A stretch of 64,000 bases of DNA from Marchantia polymorpha subsp. ruderalis (lineage: Eukaryota; Streptophyta; Marchantiopsida; Marchantiales; Marchantiaceae): NCBI GenBank assembly GCA_037833965.1, contig AP031358.1:1930001-1994000 (forward strand), read 5' to 3'. Under the pieces are notes generated by a model. That model did not search any database, had not been told where the DNA came from, and was given only the letters and a program-made list of their open reading frames with translations. Shown here piece by piece: positions 44,265-58,100 of this stretch. Position numbers and translations under genes: made by a program. Position 1 is the first letter of the stretch. Every line of letters starts with the position of its first letter.

Positions 44265-46552
44265 CGGCGGCTACCCTGCTCGCTCTCCCGCCCGCCCAAC
44301 CGAACATACAACGACGAATTCACCGCACGAAGTGTCGCCAATTGACGGCTCGGACCTTCCGTCACGCGAGCCGGAGAGATGCGAGCTTGCACGCGCTTTA
44401 GCCAACGCTTCCACTTGGGCGTGCCAGTACAAAGATACAACTTCGGCTTCTGCAAATGAAGAATCTTCAGCACGTCCAGGCAAATCAGCTCGTGCAGGAA
44501 ATGAAAGAAACACCCTGAGTGCAGTGGAGAAAATTGTACATGGTGCCGGTGGAGTCAAGTCTTCGGTTCCACGTCGACGCTGATGAAACTTTCTCAAAAT
44601 TTGCCCCTGCCTTCTTTACGGCCACGACGTCCTCTGACAGTGAAATCTTTGCTGAAGAAGGCGGAGTAGGGATCGGTGTACAAGAATTCAGGTGATCGCT
44701 GGCACGAGAGAGAAGGAGAGAAAGAAAACGAGGGAGAGATGGAGGGAGGGACACCTGCTGGAGCGATCAAGCCGACGCTCAGAGCAATCGACCAACTCCG
44801 AGTCAGACAGTCAGTCAGTGAATCAGTCTAAGGCGAAATTGCAAGTGTAGATGGGTAGATCGACGTTTCGGCCTAACCCGTCGAGCCAAAAACCGTTAGC
44901 AGGTGCAGGTGCTGGTGCTTGTTCTGCTCATTGATCTAGAAGGGGAAATAATAGTGAACGGTCTGTTGATTTCCATGGAGGTGAATCGTGAGAGCTGGGA
45001 CATGATGATAAGCCGAAGAGCTCCTCTCCTCTAATGTCTCCTCTCCTCTTCTATCCTCCGCTCTCTTGAGCAGCAAGCAGCAGCGAGAGTTCAGTCGCAG
45101 AGGATCTTCTTCCCTCGCCCGTGATGTCGACAAAATAAAAAGTCCAACGCGAATATGGGACTGGTGTTTCAGCTGGACGAATCAATGGTGGGGTTGCCCT
45201 GGCGGAGAAAGGGGGAGGAGGGCCGGGATCGAGTCGGAGAGCGACCGCAGCGAGGAGGGGACGAAGAAGTCGCAAACGTAGGACATACGAGGTACGAAAG
45301 AAGCTCAAGCCGCGCACGCCTCATAAGCAGCAGCAGCAGCAGAGGCGGAGGTTGAAGAAGAAGAAGAAGAAGAGCGACAGCAACAACAAAAAAGAAGTTG
45401 GATCGATGCCTCGCACCTCCGATTAAAGATAAACGAATAAAACAATTAGAGGAATAGCAATTCGATCTGATCGAGAACGTGGGCATCTATAACGGCCGTT
45501 CGTCCACCTGACCTTCAGGTACCCCCACTACCCATAACTGACGCGGTTAATTTCCCCACATCCCCGTCTCCTCTAACCGCAGCCCCTCGCCTCGCCTCGC
45601 CTCCCCTCCCCACCTCTTCACATTCCACTTCTCCGAACCAGTTGTACCCCCCTCGCAGTATGATCCCTCCCTTGCATGCATTCATGAAGAACACCGAATC
45701 GTCCACCGACCCACCCGTCCGCCAGCGAGCCAGGCAGACCGAGCCCTCACACACACACAGAAGAAACTTCAGTGAACGATCCGGTCGGTATGCTCAAGGC
45801 ATCATCAATGGACGAATCAATCGAGTTCCAGCATATTATAATGCTCGCCCGGACCCGGTCCTAGCCCCGTTCCCCAAGCCGCAGAGTCCCGGACCCAGCT
45901 TCGCGTTTCCCTGTACCCGCAGCGCCCCGTGGACATGAATTTGGTTGCTGGATCGAGTGAAGGTAGAGAGGAAGGAACACAATGAGCACGAGTCGCAGCA
46001 GCAGTCGCCCATTCGCTGCTTCCAGGCCACTGTGGCCATCGTCCCATCCATCCATCAATCGACCCTCGCATCTTCCGACTCTTGTCATATTCTCTGAAAG
46101 ACTCTCAATCTTCCCCGGCAAGGTCTGGGGCCTGTCGGCACTCGCGCCCAAAATTCCCCCCGCCCAACGTCTCACGCAGAAGTCCCTCACACTCGCCCTT
46201 CGTCCCCTTCCCCATCGCATGGCTCCATCCATCCATACACGCATACATACATCCACGCATCCATCCGGCCTTTCTTCTTCTTCCCATTATTCTCCCGGTT
46301 CGATCTTTTCTTGACGCTCGCGCAGATTCCCTTTCTTTCACCGGTTCTTCCGTCCCTTCTCGGCGCTCTGGTCCGGATCTCGCCGATCCGATTCACGCGC
46401 CCGGCATTCCAGGGCGGCACGCCTTTCCGTCCACGCGTCCCCTATTTGAAACGTGCTCTTTTGAAGCCCGGATGGATGCGGCCCCATCGGCATTCGTCGA
46501 CCCAGTTCTCCCTGTACCGTGAGGGTGACTCTGCGGTCTGTTACGGAGTTGC
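44265..46552. other. GRAS upstream region and GC/CT-rich non-coding DNA
   Basis: 44.27-45.5 kb is the presumed GRAS promoter and leader, with GAA/GCA-type runs near 45330-45375. 45.5-46.5 kb is pyrimidine-rich with ccatccatc and catacatacatcc microsatellite runs (about 46225-46265). Many overlapping frames on both strands (for example 45642-45938 and 46082-46522 plus, 45861-46256 minus) have low-complexity products and no motif. I call no gene. Confidence 0.45.
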
Positions 46553-46592
46553 CGGTGGTCACAAACGTAGTCGACTACGTTTGTGACCACCG
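46553..46592. repeat. Perfect 40-bp palindrome without loop
   Basis: The left arm CGGTGGTCACAAACGTAGTC is followed at once by its exact reverse complement, centred at 46572/46573 on GTCGAC. The match ends sharply on both sides (C/A at 46552/46593). It could extrude as a cruciform. Confidence 0.95.
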
Positions 46593-46776
46593 AATACGCC
46601 GACGGCGAGTCAATCCGCTCCCGAAGCTCGAACACTCTTCCTCCTCTGGTTATTAAAAGAAGTAACCACAAATGACAGCGTCAATAAATGTCAAACAGAA
46701 GCTTTACGCAGTTTTCGGAGACAAAGTTACTGCATACATCGATGCCTCGGTGGCCGCAGACTTCTGTGTCCAGTGT

Positions 46777-46906
46777 GTCCGTCGGACATTCCGAGATCAG
46801 TTTTACTCACCGGGTCAAAATTGACTTGCTTGAAGTCGGTCTAGACTTCTCTGTCCGTCGGACATTCTGAGATCAATTTTACTCGCCGGGTCAAAATTGA
46901 CTTGCT
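46777..46906. repeat. Two direct repeats of ~54 bp
   Basis: 46777-46830 and 46853-46906 share gtccgtcggacatt, gagatca and ccgggtcaaaattgacttgct with four differences. Each contains the inverted 13-mer TGTCCG-T-CGGACA. A short flank (gacttct) is also duplicated. Confidence 0.85.
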
Positions 46907-47440
46907 AGACCTCAATCTTCACATAAAACAAGGGATTTTCAAGCCGAAGGTCCATTCTTAAGCTAATTAATTCACTTTACCTTGTGACTTATTTCCAATC
47001 ATTACTAGTGCACATGACAGATGGCAACCATAGCTATGCACGAATGCTTCATCTTGTTGTTTGTAGATTGCACTTTTCAATCGAACCATACAGTAATGAC
47101 TTGATTGCAACTATGGTAGGAATTCGTTATTGTGCTTTTGACTTTACTCACATGGCCCAATTGAAACAGCCAGCGTAACAGCCGATTTATTCCAGCTTCA
47201 TGCCGAAAGTTGGGCTTCGCCCGTCTAAATAATAAAAAAACCGATGGGGTTCATGTAAAGGGAAGAACTGGTTTTCAAGAAATTACATTCACCGTTTGTT
47301 TGTCTTCTTTCGTCCGGCTTATTCTTTTACTTTTGGATCTTCAGTTGTTTGTCAAATTGGAGCCACAATTTTTCCTACACACAGGGAAGAGAATCAAATG
47401 AGGTTAAGGATTCCATTTATTATCTTGGAAATAATTTTTT
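46907..47440. other. Intergenic, no feature seen
   Basis: Normal composition falling to AT-rich by 47.4 kb. Two short plus-strand frames (46984-47178, 47210-47401) without motifs. Confidence 0.5.
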
Positions 47441-49610
47441 GTGTGATTTTCATTTTTTGAATTTTACTAGATGTTTGGATCCTTGAGATTGTAAAGAAAT
47501 ATGACTTAAATGCATTGCTATACCAGATATTTTATCTTGTGCAGAGTCGATGAATTCTATGTCTAAATCAAGTACATTTTCTTTAAAATTTAGTATTCAA
47601 TATACTAGTGTAAAGCACAAAAAATATTTTTAGTATAGATAACATAACTATCCTTATATTTATAACATATTAATCATGAAAATTTGTAATCATAAGTTTT
47701 AAATTTGATGATTTCATCTTTATAAAAAATTAAATGTACACTATTATCTGTATTAAATTAACAAATATATCAAATAGATTTGATATATGAATAGGGATGT
47801 GTCAATCATTGCTGTCAATAAATGGGATGATTTTAATATGTAATTATGATTCGAAAAAATTAAATTTAATATTTCATTTAAATATATATAAAAATATATT
47901 AGAATTAAAACTTTTTACTTTATCATTAATGAATATGTAACTATAGTCAGGCAAAAATAATAATTTAAATTTTTTTAATAGTTTATTATCATATATATTC
48001 ACGTTCATAATGTGGTTGCGTACGTGTGATTTCAATCATAAATTGATGTCAATCCATGATTGTAATTAAGCAAGAGTGATAAGTCAATGTTAGAATGACA
48101 TCATCATTATTCGTTATTATATAATAATATAATTCATTGTGTAATGATCATATTCATATGACAAGGATTGTTCTAAACCTGTTCGACTTAGTCATGATGA
48201 TAAGATTCGAATGATTATGACAACTCACTAAATCTACAATAAGATTTCATGATTTTATTTTGTTTTGTTGTACTTAACACGCATGTAATAGTACATTTTT
48301 TTAGAATAACCATAGCAACTTCATCGTAAAAATATGATCAATAGTTTTTGAAATGACAAAAGATTAAGAAGCATGTCAAAATAATAAAATATGCTTCAAA
48401 TCAAGAGTAGTTTAAATAACGATTTTATAAAATTTTCTCTAATTTTTTAGATATTCCTCATTTCAAATTTAAAAACAATGATATATATTAAATTTTTTGA
48501 ACATAAACTAATTAAAACAAGTTGGATTATAAAACTTGACCTATACAAAAATTCCTCATAAAAAAGTAAACAATGTAAAGGATTCAAGTTTTGATATTGG
48601 AATCAAAATTTTCCATCTGATTTTACATATACTTAATACTTCTAGATGATTATTATCTTTATATTATGAAGATATATGAATTGAATGCATTGCTATATCA
48701 AATATTTTATCTTGTTCAAAGTTGTTGAATATACTTTCAATTTGATAAATTAATTTTTTTAAATTTTTTTACTCAATATATTAATTAAAACACAAAAATA
48801 TTGATGAAAAAATAATGTAACAACATTCATAATTGTAAAAAATAAATAACTAATTTTTGATTAATAATTCTTACATTTGATGAATACATTTTTATTTAAA
48901 ATAAAATATAATCTATAATGAAGTATCTGAATATCAATTTTTTAAGAAAATTTTTAAAAATTATTATTACATATATGATATAAATTGTATAACATCAAAT
49001 TATTCAAGATATAAATTTTCATATGGATGTGTGATCATTTTGATAATTATTTAATATAAAATTGATATGCACATATGTTTCAAGTAAATTTAAATTTAAT
49101 ACTAAGTTCAAAAAATTTATCTCAATGCAATAAATTTTTAATTTGACTATTTACGTATTCATATTATCAATCTTTAATATTCGTTAAAAAAAGTCATAAT
49201 AGTACATTTTTTTATCATGAATATGCATGTTCATCATATGTTTGTCCACATATGATACAATCATCAATTGATAACAATCCATGATTGTGATTAAACATCT
49301 ATGAGAAGACAATGATAGAATGACATCATCATTATTCGTTATTATTTAATAATTGTTTTATTGCATAGTTTTCTTATTCATGTGATGCGGACAATTCTAA
49401 ACTGGTTTGACTTGTTCATAATGATAAACTTAGAATGATTATGACACCTCACTAAATCTACAATCATGATTTTATTCGAATTTGACTAACTTAACGCGCC
49501 TGTGACCTTACGCTTTTGTAATAAAAAACATCATGATGTCAATGTGAAAATATGATGAATATTTTTTTATATACTAGAAGCATAAAAATTACTAAAAAAA
49601 TAAAAAATTT
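47440..49610. repeat. Degenerate ~1.2-kb direct repeat
   Basis: Copy 1 (about 47440-48430) and copy 2 (about 48610-49610) share anchors in order. tgcattgcta is at 47511 and 48686; agaatgacatcatcattatt at 48092 and 49317; gattatgacaactcactaaa at about 48210 corresponds to gattatgacacctcactaaa at about 49435. Offsets run from 1175 to 1225 bases, so indels have accumulated. Nothing coding is conserved. Confidence 0.75.
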
Positions 49611-52600
49611 TATTATTGAAGAATTTTTATAATATTCATTCAAATATTTATACTTATTTTAAAAAAACACAATTAAAAATAATTTTATGAACTAATTTTT
49701 TCTATTAGCAAAATTAGTAATTTTGAAATCAACAAAAAAATCTCTTAAACACAATAACAAAAAATCTAGCAAAAGATTGATAATTTATATATTCAATCAA
49801 AATAATGTGAACTTTATATTTTTTTTATTCTTTGCAATTTATGAAAAAATATTTTATTTTAATTTATCTAAATAAATGTAATAAGTAGAATAAAATTTCA
49901 TAACATTCTATTAAATTTTACATTTACCTTACATTAATCAATTGTATGAATATTTAATATTAAACTCTTTGGTGACGAGTAATAGTTGATATAAATGAAA
50001 TGATTATTAACTATTAACATTATACAATCAATGAAATCATTTAATTCAATCGTTTTAATAACGTATCCATGGGTCCTAATCCTCACTAATGGGTATTAGT
50101 TATACCTTGAACGACTCTGGTGGTCACCACGAAGAAGCCGATGGAATAAAGAAGCTTCTGCGCTGAAATATTCAGCGCAAAAGTGGATTTTTGATTGTCT
50201 TGAAATGCGTGTTCAAAAAGAAGAGAAAGATGTGGCATGATTCCATTGTACTCTGCAGTTTAGGCAGTGTCATGTGCATTGTATGTATTAAAAATAGTAT
50301 GCTTTATAAAATTTAAAATAAACACACAAAATATCCATTATTTTAATAGATTTATTAAATTATAATAAGAAAATTGAAATTTAAAAATTATAGACTAGTT
50401 TTAATTTTCAATATTTTTACTTTAATTTTTTTTAACTTATTCTATAAACGCAATAGAGCACAAGAAGCACTATATCTTTTGTCTATAATAAGATGTTTTT
50501 GTATGACATTCTTATTGTAATGAAGAATCTGACTCAGTGCACTTTAAAAAAAAAAATTAATATATTTTGTTGTTATTTATTTTAATACAGTTAAATAATC
50601 AAAAGTTATGAATAGTGAATTTTATTTATTTCATAAAAAATTTAATATAAAAAATTAAATTTTTGGCTTTCAAAAAATACAAAATTTCACAATAATTCAT
50701 AAATCTATATGAATATTTTATTATCAATCAGTTAGAGAATTATTTTAATATTTTCATAAAAATTCTTATAAATAAGAAAAAAATAATTTATTTCAATAAA
50801 TTATGTACTAAATATATGATAATATTATTAAATTCAATTTAATTTATTTTGTAGTTTATTAAAATTTTTAAACTTAGATTTTAGAATTTAAACTGATGTG
50901 TAAACTAGCATTTTGTACCATAAATTAAAAAAAATCTTTAAACTTTGTAAAAATATCATATATTTTCATAAAATGTATTTTCTTACATTTACATAATAGA
51001 AATAATGAAATAAAATTTAAATGTTATAAAAAAATTATGATATTTTAAAAAATCATATAAATATCTTCAAAAAATTGTCAAAATCAAAATCAAAACCTAT
51101 TAATAAATTTTTATATGTTTTGAATCATTAAGAATATTTCACGAGATTTACATAATGAATCAAATGATAATATTTTAAATATTATCATTTGATACATAAC
51201 AAAATTTAAAGCTTTTATAACTTATATATAAAAAATCATTAAAAATTTGAAAATATTTTTAAATTACATATAAAAAATATACCATATGTTTAATTTTTAT
51301 TTTTCAAGCTGCGGAATATAATTTATGAGAAAATGAAATTAGTTTGTTATGAAACAAATTAATTTGTGATATATATGATGCAGTGCATTCATTTGCTGGC
51401 AACAAAAATCTAACAATGTATTGTTAACTCCATCAAATAGTTGTTATTGGCACATTTATTGAGCAAGTAAAGTGTACTAAGAATGCTAGACTAGCGTTTT
51501 CCGTAAGCGAGCACCAAGCCTATTGTGGAGTCGAGATTTTAAATTTGAATATACTTTGACATACTGAAACACTTCCAATCCACTTCGAATCTTAAATCTA
51601 ACTTTTAAAGTAAACGAAGATTAAAAAATAAAACAACAGTGATAATTGTCAGCTATTTACTTTTCTATAGTGCTATATAGTTATACAAATTAATTGTTAT
51701 TTTTTATGATTAAATTACATATTTATTACAATTTATGCATAATTTTTATAAAAAAATTATAATTCATAAATTTGAACTCACAACACCTTATAAAACATAT
51801 GTGAAATTACATACGTACATAAAACTAAAAGTTTTTTAAAGTACAAGTATATATATATATATATATATGACACTCCACAAAGAGACGAAGCAATCAAGAA
51901 ACATGACTCTTATTTGACATGTTAAAATCATGTTGTTTTTAACAAAATATATTATTAATATAATATTAATAAATTAATATATAATGAAAAATATCAAAAA
52001 TGATTAAAACTCATGAAATTATTCTCACATTATTTAACTATTGTAAAATGCTCCACTGTTTAAACCTAAATTTGCTTTGGGATGAGAAACTGAGTGCGGA
52101 GTCATGCAGAAAATGCACAAGTTAATAAACAATATGAAATGCTAATGATGATGTTAACATTAAAATTTATTTTAATATCTTTAATATTATGATATATAAA
52201 AACATGAATGCATACATCATTGCATTAAATTTTATTTATTTATTTACATTGCATAATTTATAATTAATATAATGAATTAAATAATAAATATGAATGTCTA
52301 GATTTAATATAATTATTATATTCTCCATAAATGTTATATGATTATAAAATATAAATTTTAATTTTAATTTTTTTTCCATAATAAGAATGTTATCTTTGTA
52401 AAATAATTGTTTTAATAATCTAAAATAACCTTCATTCTAAAATTATATTAGTATCATATATTTCCATATTTACAGTTTTAAAATATAAATACTGAAAATA
52501 GCATAGAAATTTTTTAAGTGGGAAAAAAGTATTTAATAATTTTTTAAATGGAAAAATATAGTTGAAATAAATAGTTTTTATCATGAATATATAAATTTGT

Positions 52601-53400
52601 AATTTCTTTAAATGTGAAAAAAATAATAAAAAATATTGAAATAAATATATCACTATGTAGATATAAACAAAAATTAAACTTTTTAAAATGATTTTGCATC
52701 ATATTTGCCACAAGTAATTTCATAAAATCATTTTGTTAAATATACGAAAAGTATTGGCATATTTCAATCAACATCAGATATAATTTATTTTTCAAATATT
52801 CCATGTAGAATAATTTTTTTTAAATAATTTTTTCATTATGTTAATAGTTTAAATAGATTTTTTTCAAATAATGATGAATGACTCAGATGACTTGTTAATA
52901 TTAAAATCTAATTTTATCAATAAAGTCCCTTGATGTACCAACTTATTTTAAGATTTGAAACACAATTCAAGATCTACAAAACTATAAAGGGTAGTTTTTG
53001 AATTTAGACAAACTACCTATCTGTGGAACAAAGTACCATTGATTCTATGATAAAGATCACCTTTGAAGACCAAAGTCTCAAACTAAAGTTACTAAAACTC
53101 CAAACATGACTACAAGTTTAACTCTTCAATTAACCACATCCAAGTTCTAGAAAAGTCTTTTCAAACTTATCATTTTGATCAGTCAAAGGCTTGACGTAAT
53201 TTGTCTATGAAATCGTTCCACTGAGTTTCATCATAGGAAATATTAACATAAACTTAAGAAGCAGAATGGAAAATTTGGTTACGATGAAACATAATTACCT
53301 TTGAAAGAAAGCCCTAACATTTGATTTCATTGAATATCAAAATACCTAGTATGCTAACTATGCTCTGACTATAAGTTTGATTTAAACTACTCTAATGAAG
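49611..53400. other. AT-rich gene desert
   Basis: Very low G+C, with no frame of note. It contains a patch of normal composition at about 50065-50260 and an (AT)n microsatellite at about 51848-51868. Probably decayed repeats, but no domain is recognisable. Confidence 0.6.
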
Positions 53401-54990
53401 GCATATATGAAGGCACGTGATGCCGGCATCCACTCCAAACGAAGCAGGAAAGATAGATGGGAGAAATGTTTTCAAAGTATTATTCTGGAGTAAGACATCT
53501 CATGCTAAGGAACAAACACTAGTGCTAAATTCTTGCTGGAACATATTGTGAGGAAGGTCCATGAAGATAATTTTTCATACTTTTCAAGAGCCCATAAATG
53601 CCAAGTTATAAAAAATTATCAATTTCTCAAGACAGATGTGGGATACCGTGAGGACCATAGAATTCCTGTCTGGGGCCTCCGTTTGTGCTTGATTAGAATG
53701 AAAACGTGTGCCAACTCCACCTGTGGACAATGAGATATTTTTCCGCCATTCGTCAACATTTTTTGATTTCCAACATCTGATTGGTTTCTGTAGGTTACCG
53801 GAAACCTAAAAATTGATAAATATTCATTCCAGGTTGAAAATCTCAAAATCCAAAAAAACTCCCAAATAGATGGAACATCTTACACAAAGTCGAAAATGAC
53901 TCCAAGATTAACTGCAAATCAAAGGCCGTTATTTCGAAGTTTATGTGCTTTACACAAGAGTCCTGTGACAGGACTCAACCGGGAACTGCCATGAGTTCGA
54001 ACTGCTCTACAGTCTGGTGACTATGAACTTTGTCTGAGTTATATTCCGGGATGAGAATTGGAAGAACTGGGCTTGTCGGAAAGTGGGGTGGCACCACTCC
54101 CGGTAACCCGCCCCTACTTCCGGGAACCCAGTAATCCCGGCCGAGGATGCGGATAATTTGCGGCCCGTTCGGCTGCCCCCAATGGGCCGAGAGTATTATG
54201 TTCTCTTCGTATGCTGACTGTATACGTTTTGAGCGCGCCATGAATCCAACAAAGAAAGCGTTATCAAGACCTAAATTTAGGAGTACGGGGAACCCAAAGA
54301 CAAACCGAGGAGATCCGTTGATCCACAATTTCCTTGTCATTCCAGTTAATCCAATATGTTGTGACGTGTGACGAACATGGGAAAGAATTCTATGGATGAG
54401 AAGACTGCATCAAGCTCACTATGGATTCAACCACACTAGTAAGTAAGATGGGGTTAGCCCCATTAGCATCGCCCATGCTAATATAATCATGTATATGATA
54501 TAACTCTACTCTATAGTTTGAACATACTAGACTAGGATCCAAAACTAATAATCTAATTTGACTTTTTTCAAGCAAATCTTGTAACAGTGGATACACGAAC
54601 TGCATTTTGTATAATATGATGTAAAGAGAGTGATATGTATTCAAATTCATAATATAACAGGTTCAGTTCAAATTTGAAATAAATAAGTTAGATCTAATAA
54701 GACTTCATCTATGTTTTGATAAAATATTTTTTTTAATTTTATCATATTTTCTTAAATCAACCTATGGTATACAAGAGAATCAGGTCAAAGTCTATGATAA
54801 CAAATTTTATTTTTAAAAATTAGTTATATATATTATGTGCATATATATAACCTCGTTGAGAAGAATTATGTGTTTTCTTTATAAAATAATTCTCGTTATT
54901 TAATTCACACAACAAATATAACGAAACCAATCTGATAATTAATTTTCTCACTCAAGGAATTACCCGTACGTTAAAAATCAGCAATATCTG
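53401..54990. other. Intergenic with one unrecognised GC-richer frame
   Basis: A minus-strand frame 54340-53975 (121 codons) spans a patch of higher G+C and contains GQPNGPQIIRILGRDYWVPG and a Pro-rich segment. I know no family like this and see no splice context. The remainder is AT-rich and empty. Confidence 0.3.
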
Positions 54991-55107
54991 TCATTATCAA
55001 ACATGTCAGTATATGGAACTTATGAGGCTTTTTGAGTTGTCGTGCATTCTGGAACTGGTCGATTATTAACCCCCTAATGATGCCAAAAAACACCTGAAAT
55101 GGAAGTT
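54991..55107 (-). other. Exon-like segment resembling an IP3/ryanodine receptor pore helix
   Basis: After a cattttcag-type acceptor (TTTCAG at about 55096-55101), the minus strand reads VFFGIIRGLIIDQFQNARQ and then runs to a stop. The string resembles the end of the last pore helix of IP3/ryanodine receptor channels (GLIID-F---R). Only about 17 residues are involved and no selectivity-filter motif was found upstream, so this is a weak lead and could be chance. Confidence 0.15.
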
Positions 55108-58100
55108 GCAAGTGAGAACAGTGAAGATGTGGATCAAATTGTACGTATATTATATAGCCTCTGTTTTGGTTCAAGGTGAGAATATTTTTATATTTATATG
55201 TCATCAATCAGGAACACCATTATTACTAGCATTCGACACTCTCTTGCAATGTAAGACAGGTGCCGCATGACCGGCACTGGCAAGTTGGAGGAGTGCGCAG
55301 AGTACAGCAGGGAAAGAGCAAGACCGACGGTACGCCATGATCCAGATAATGTTCTTGACCAAAAGCTCAAGGAAGTCAATTCTGGTGAAAAAGTTGTCCC
55401 ACTGTTGCTCAGAAGGAACGAATAGAATATATTATTAAAGAATTTAGAATCTTTGAGATTCAACTGAGCGGAAATAAACGTTTAAATATAGACCAGTGGA
55501 AGAAAGAATGTACCCGAATTCGAGGATGCCAATTCAGATTCCGATGTTTGGAAGTGCATTTGGTGCCTACGAACGGGCAGACAGTTTGAAGCGCATGACG
55601 GCTGGATGACAACCGTTGACCGGGAATCTTCCCACAGACCGGAACATTTGCAGGTGCACGTGACTCGAAACGGTGACTGCGGATCAGAAGAAGAATGCAT
55701 GAAATTCAGGCTCACGTAATAATTCAGAAGATGTGCTGGGCTCTGGTGTCAACGAGAGCTACTGCTCCAAAGTTTGACAATCTACGGAAGTCACCTGATC
55801 CTTATGAAGGTCAAGCTGAAAAATGACAGAGCAAAATCCTACGAGAACGAAATTTTTGCGCCGTTGAGAGCTCAGACTAGTGAACGAACTCCGTCAGTTC
55901 ACGATACGATGGGCTTGTTTGTGTGCTCTTCAGATGTCTCTTATGGTGCGAAGTTTTCGAACCATGTAACGACGACGACGACGAAAGTATAAATTTCCCA
56001 CGAAATACAGCAATTTTCTCACTTGGTGAGTTTCTTCGTGGTAGGATTGAGAATGGCAGACATTCGAGCGCAATATCCTGTTAGCTCTGTGACTATGATG
56101 GGCTGACTATGACGGAAACAGATCAAGGAGAGTACAAGGATCATCCAGTTTACCCTTAAAAAAAGGTGATGACGGTAGAACTTGCGTTCAGAAATGATAA
56201 CTCGACCGGGTCTATAAAACGGTTGGAGAGATCTGGTATTACAGGCGCAGTCTAAGATAGAGTCGCATATCGTTGGGCATGACACTGTCCAATCGTAAAA
56301 TGTTGTGTTTCATTCTATATTCATTCTAGCTTCGGTCTCCGAAAGCTTTTACCTGTTTGAGTCTGGTTTCATAACAATGGAGTAGAATGCGTTTAGTAAG
56401 ATTTAGACTTTGTTGAGATATAGTCTGAGAATAGTTCTGAGAGAGCTTTCTGCATGGAAGATGCCTGTACAGAACTGAGGGTGTGACAAATTGAGACCAG
56501 ATGCATGGAGACATGGGAATGCGTTTGAGCCATGAGATCCAGTATGTTTCACCCCGTTTGAATCGAGCGCAAGTCGAAGCAGGAGCTAGACATCATGCGA
56601 TAAGTGTCAATCTTCTATTCCAAAACTCTTCATCTGTGCCATAGCTATAGTTTCAAAAGTCGCTTTCGGATCTTCAGATACGTCACAGTTCATTGGAGCA
56701 CTTGCAATTTAGTTCCTGCTAGGACTAACGCAACGAACAGCGCTTGCACAACCATGCTCCAGAATATTCTCTGGCTTATCGAGGATAGAATGTGACTAGG
56801 GCCTGACTCTGATTGACGCGAAAGCAGATTTTGAGAGTTGATACATGTACATGATTTAGAAATCCGATTTGATGCAAATGGTGTCACTTGAGTGTGTTCT
56901 ATTCTATGGTCCGGGGTGCGGAGCAAACTCTTTTGAAATATGTATTTCATAACTATTTCAGTCTGAGCTGGAACGATAACAAAATCTATAATCACTCTAT
57001 ATACGATTGACCTCACGTGAATGACAGAGATCTTCCTGGTTCGTACTTGCAACTTCAAGTGCACTTTTTGAAAAAATTACAATTTAATCTGATCTAAAGT
57101 ATAAACAAATGAGCGTTGAAACATTCTGGTAAACTTTCAGATCCTCTAAGAAGAAAAAATCATCTGAGTATTACTTTCTTTGGTTTAATTCTGTTTTTTA
57201 TACTACTGTAACACTTCAGATCTCTAGTGAGTGTTACGATATAATCTTACTTGTTACGTCCTGTCAGAATTTGCGTCCTGGTTGTGGTCTCTCACTGATG
57301 TGCGTCAAACTTAAAACATTCCAAAGACCACGATAGTACGGTTTGTCTCTTGTGTTGCAAGCCCAACAAAAGCAACTTTAACAAGTAAAGATTCTCCATT
57401 CGTTGCACTAACTTGCAACGAGGATTTGGTCTATGATTCCATACTAGCTATTTTCATACAGATACCAACCAAAACCTACGTGTCAGTGAGTATTCTGATA
57501 TGTGATTACCTGTTGCGGAAGGATTTATTTACCTTATTTTGGTTCTTCATTTGAAGTATTTATCCTACAACAACTAGATCAGATTGTGAAAAGGAAGATA
57601 CTTTTGACCGAAGCGATGACTGGTACAATAAAAATCATAATTTCTGTAACGAGAGTGAGATTATTATTCTTAGACGCACAAGGTCCCCAATATATTTACC
57701 TCGTCACTGGGAATGGCTAAGCTTATTCTGCCGAAAATCATATATACATCGATCACGAGCAGCCAAGTACAAATGGTGTCTTCGATCCCCCACTTGGTGT
57801 TCAGGTCACCTGCGCGACTCTGACTCGGCCTCCCCAAGGGCGTTTCAAGGGCTGATATGGTGGACATTACTGCTGAGCAACCTCGTAACCACATGAACGT
57901 CACATAAACGTCATGCCATGTGAAGATTGTAAATGTATATCTCCACATGAATGCACAAAATGGAGTGTGAGAACATGGATTTTGAAAAGCATTTCCTCAG
58001 GAGAAGCTACAACCAGCCTGCCGTGTTGGGAATCTCCTCGCTATATGTACACGCATTACTTTTATTTCACCTCAATCTTTCGTACCGAAAATCTGCCATA

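Noticed and set aside
45642-46522. Several overlapping 90-146-codon frames on both strands
   Set aside because: The sequence is pyrimidine-rich with microsatellites; products are low complexity and no frame is favoured.
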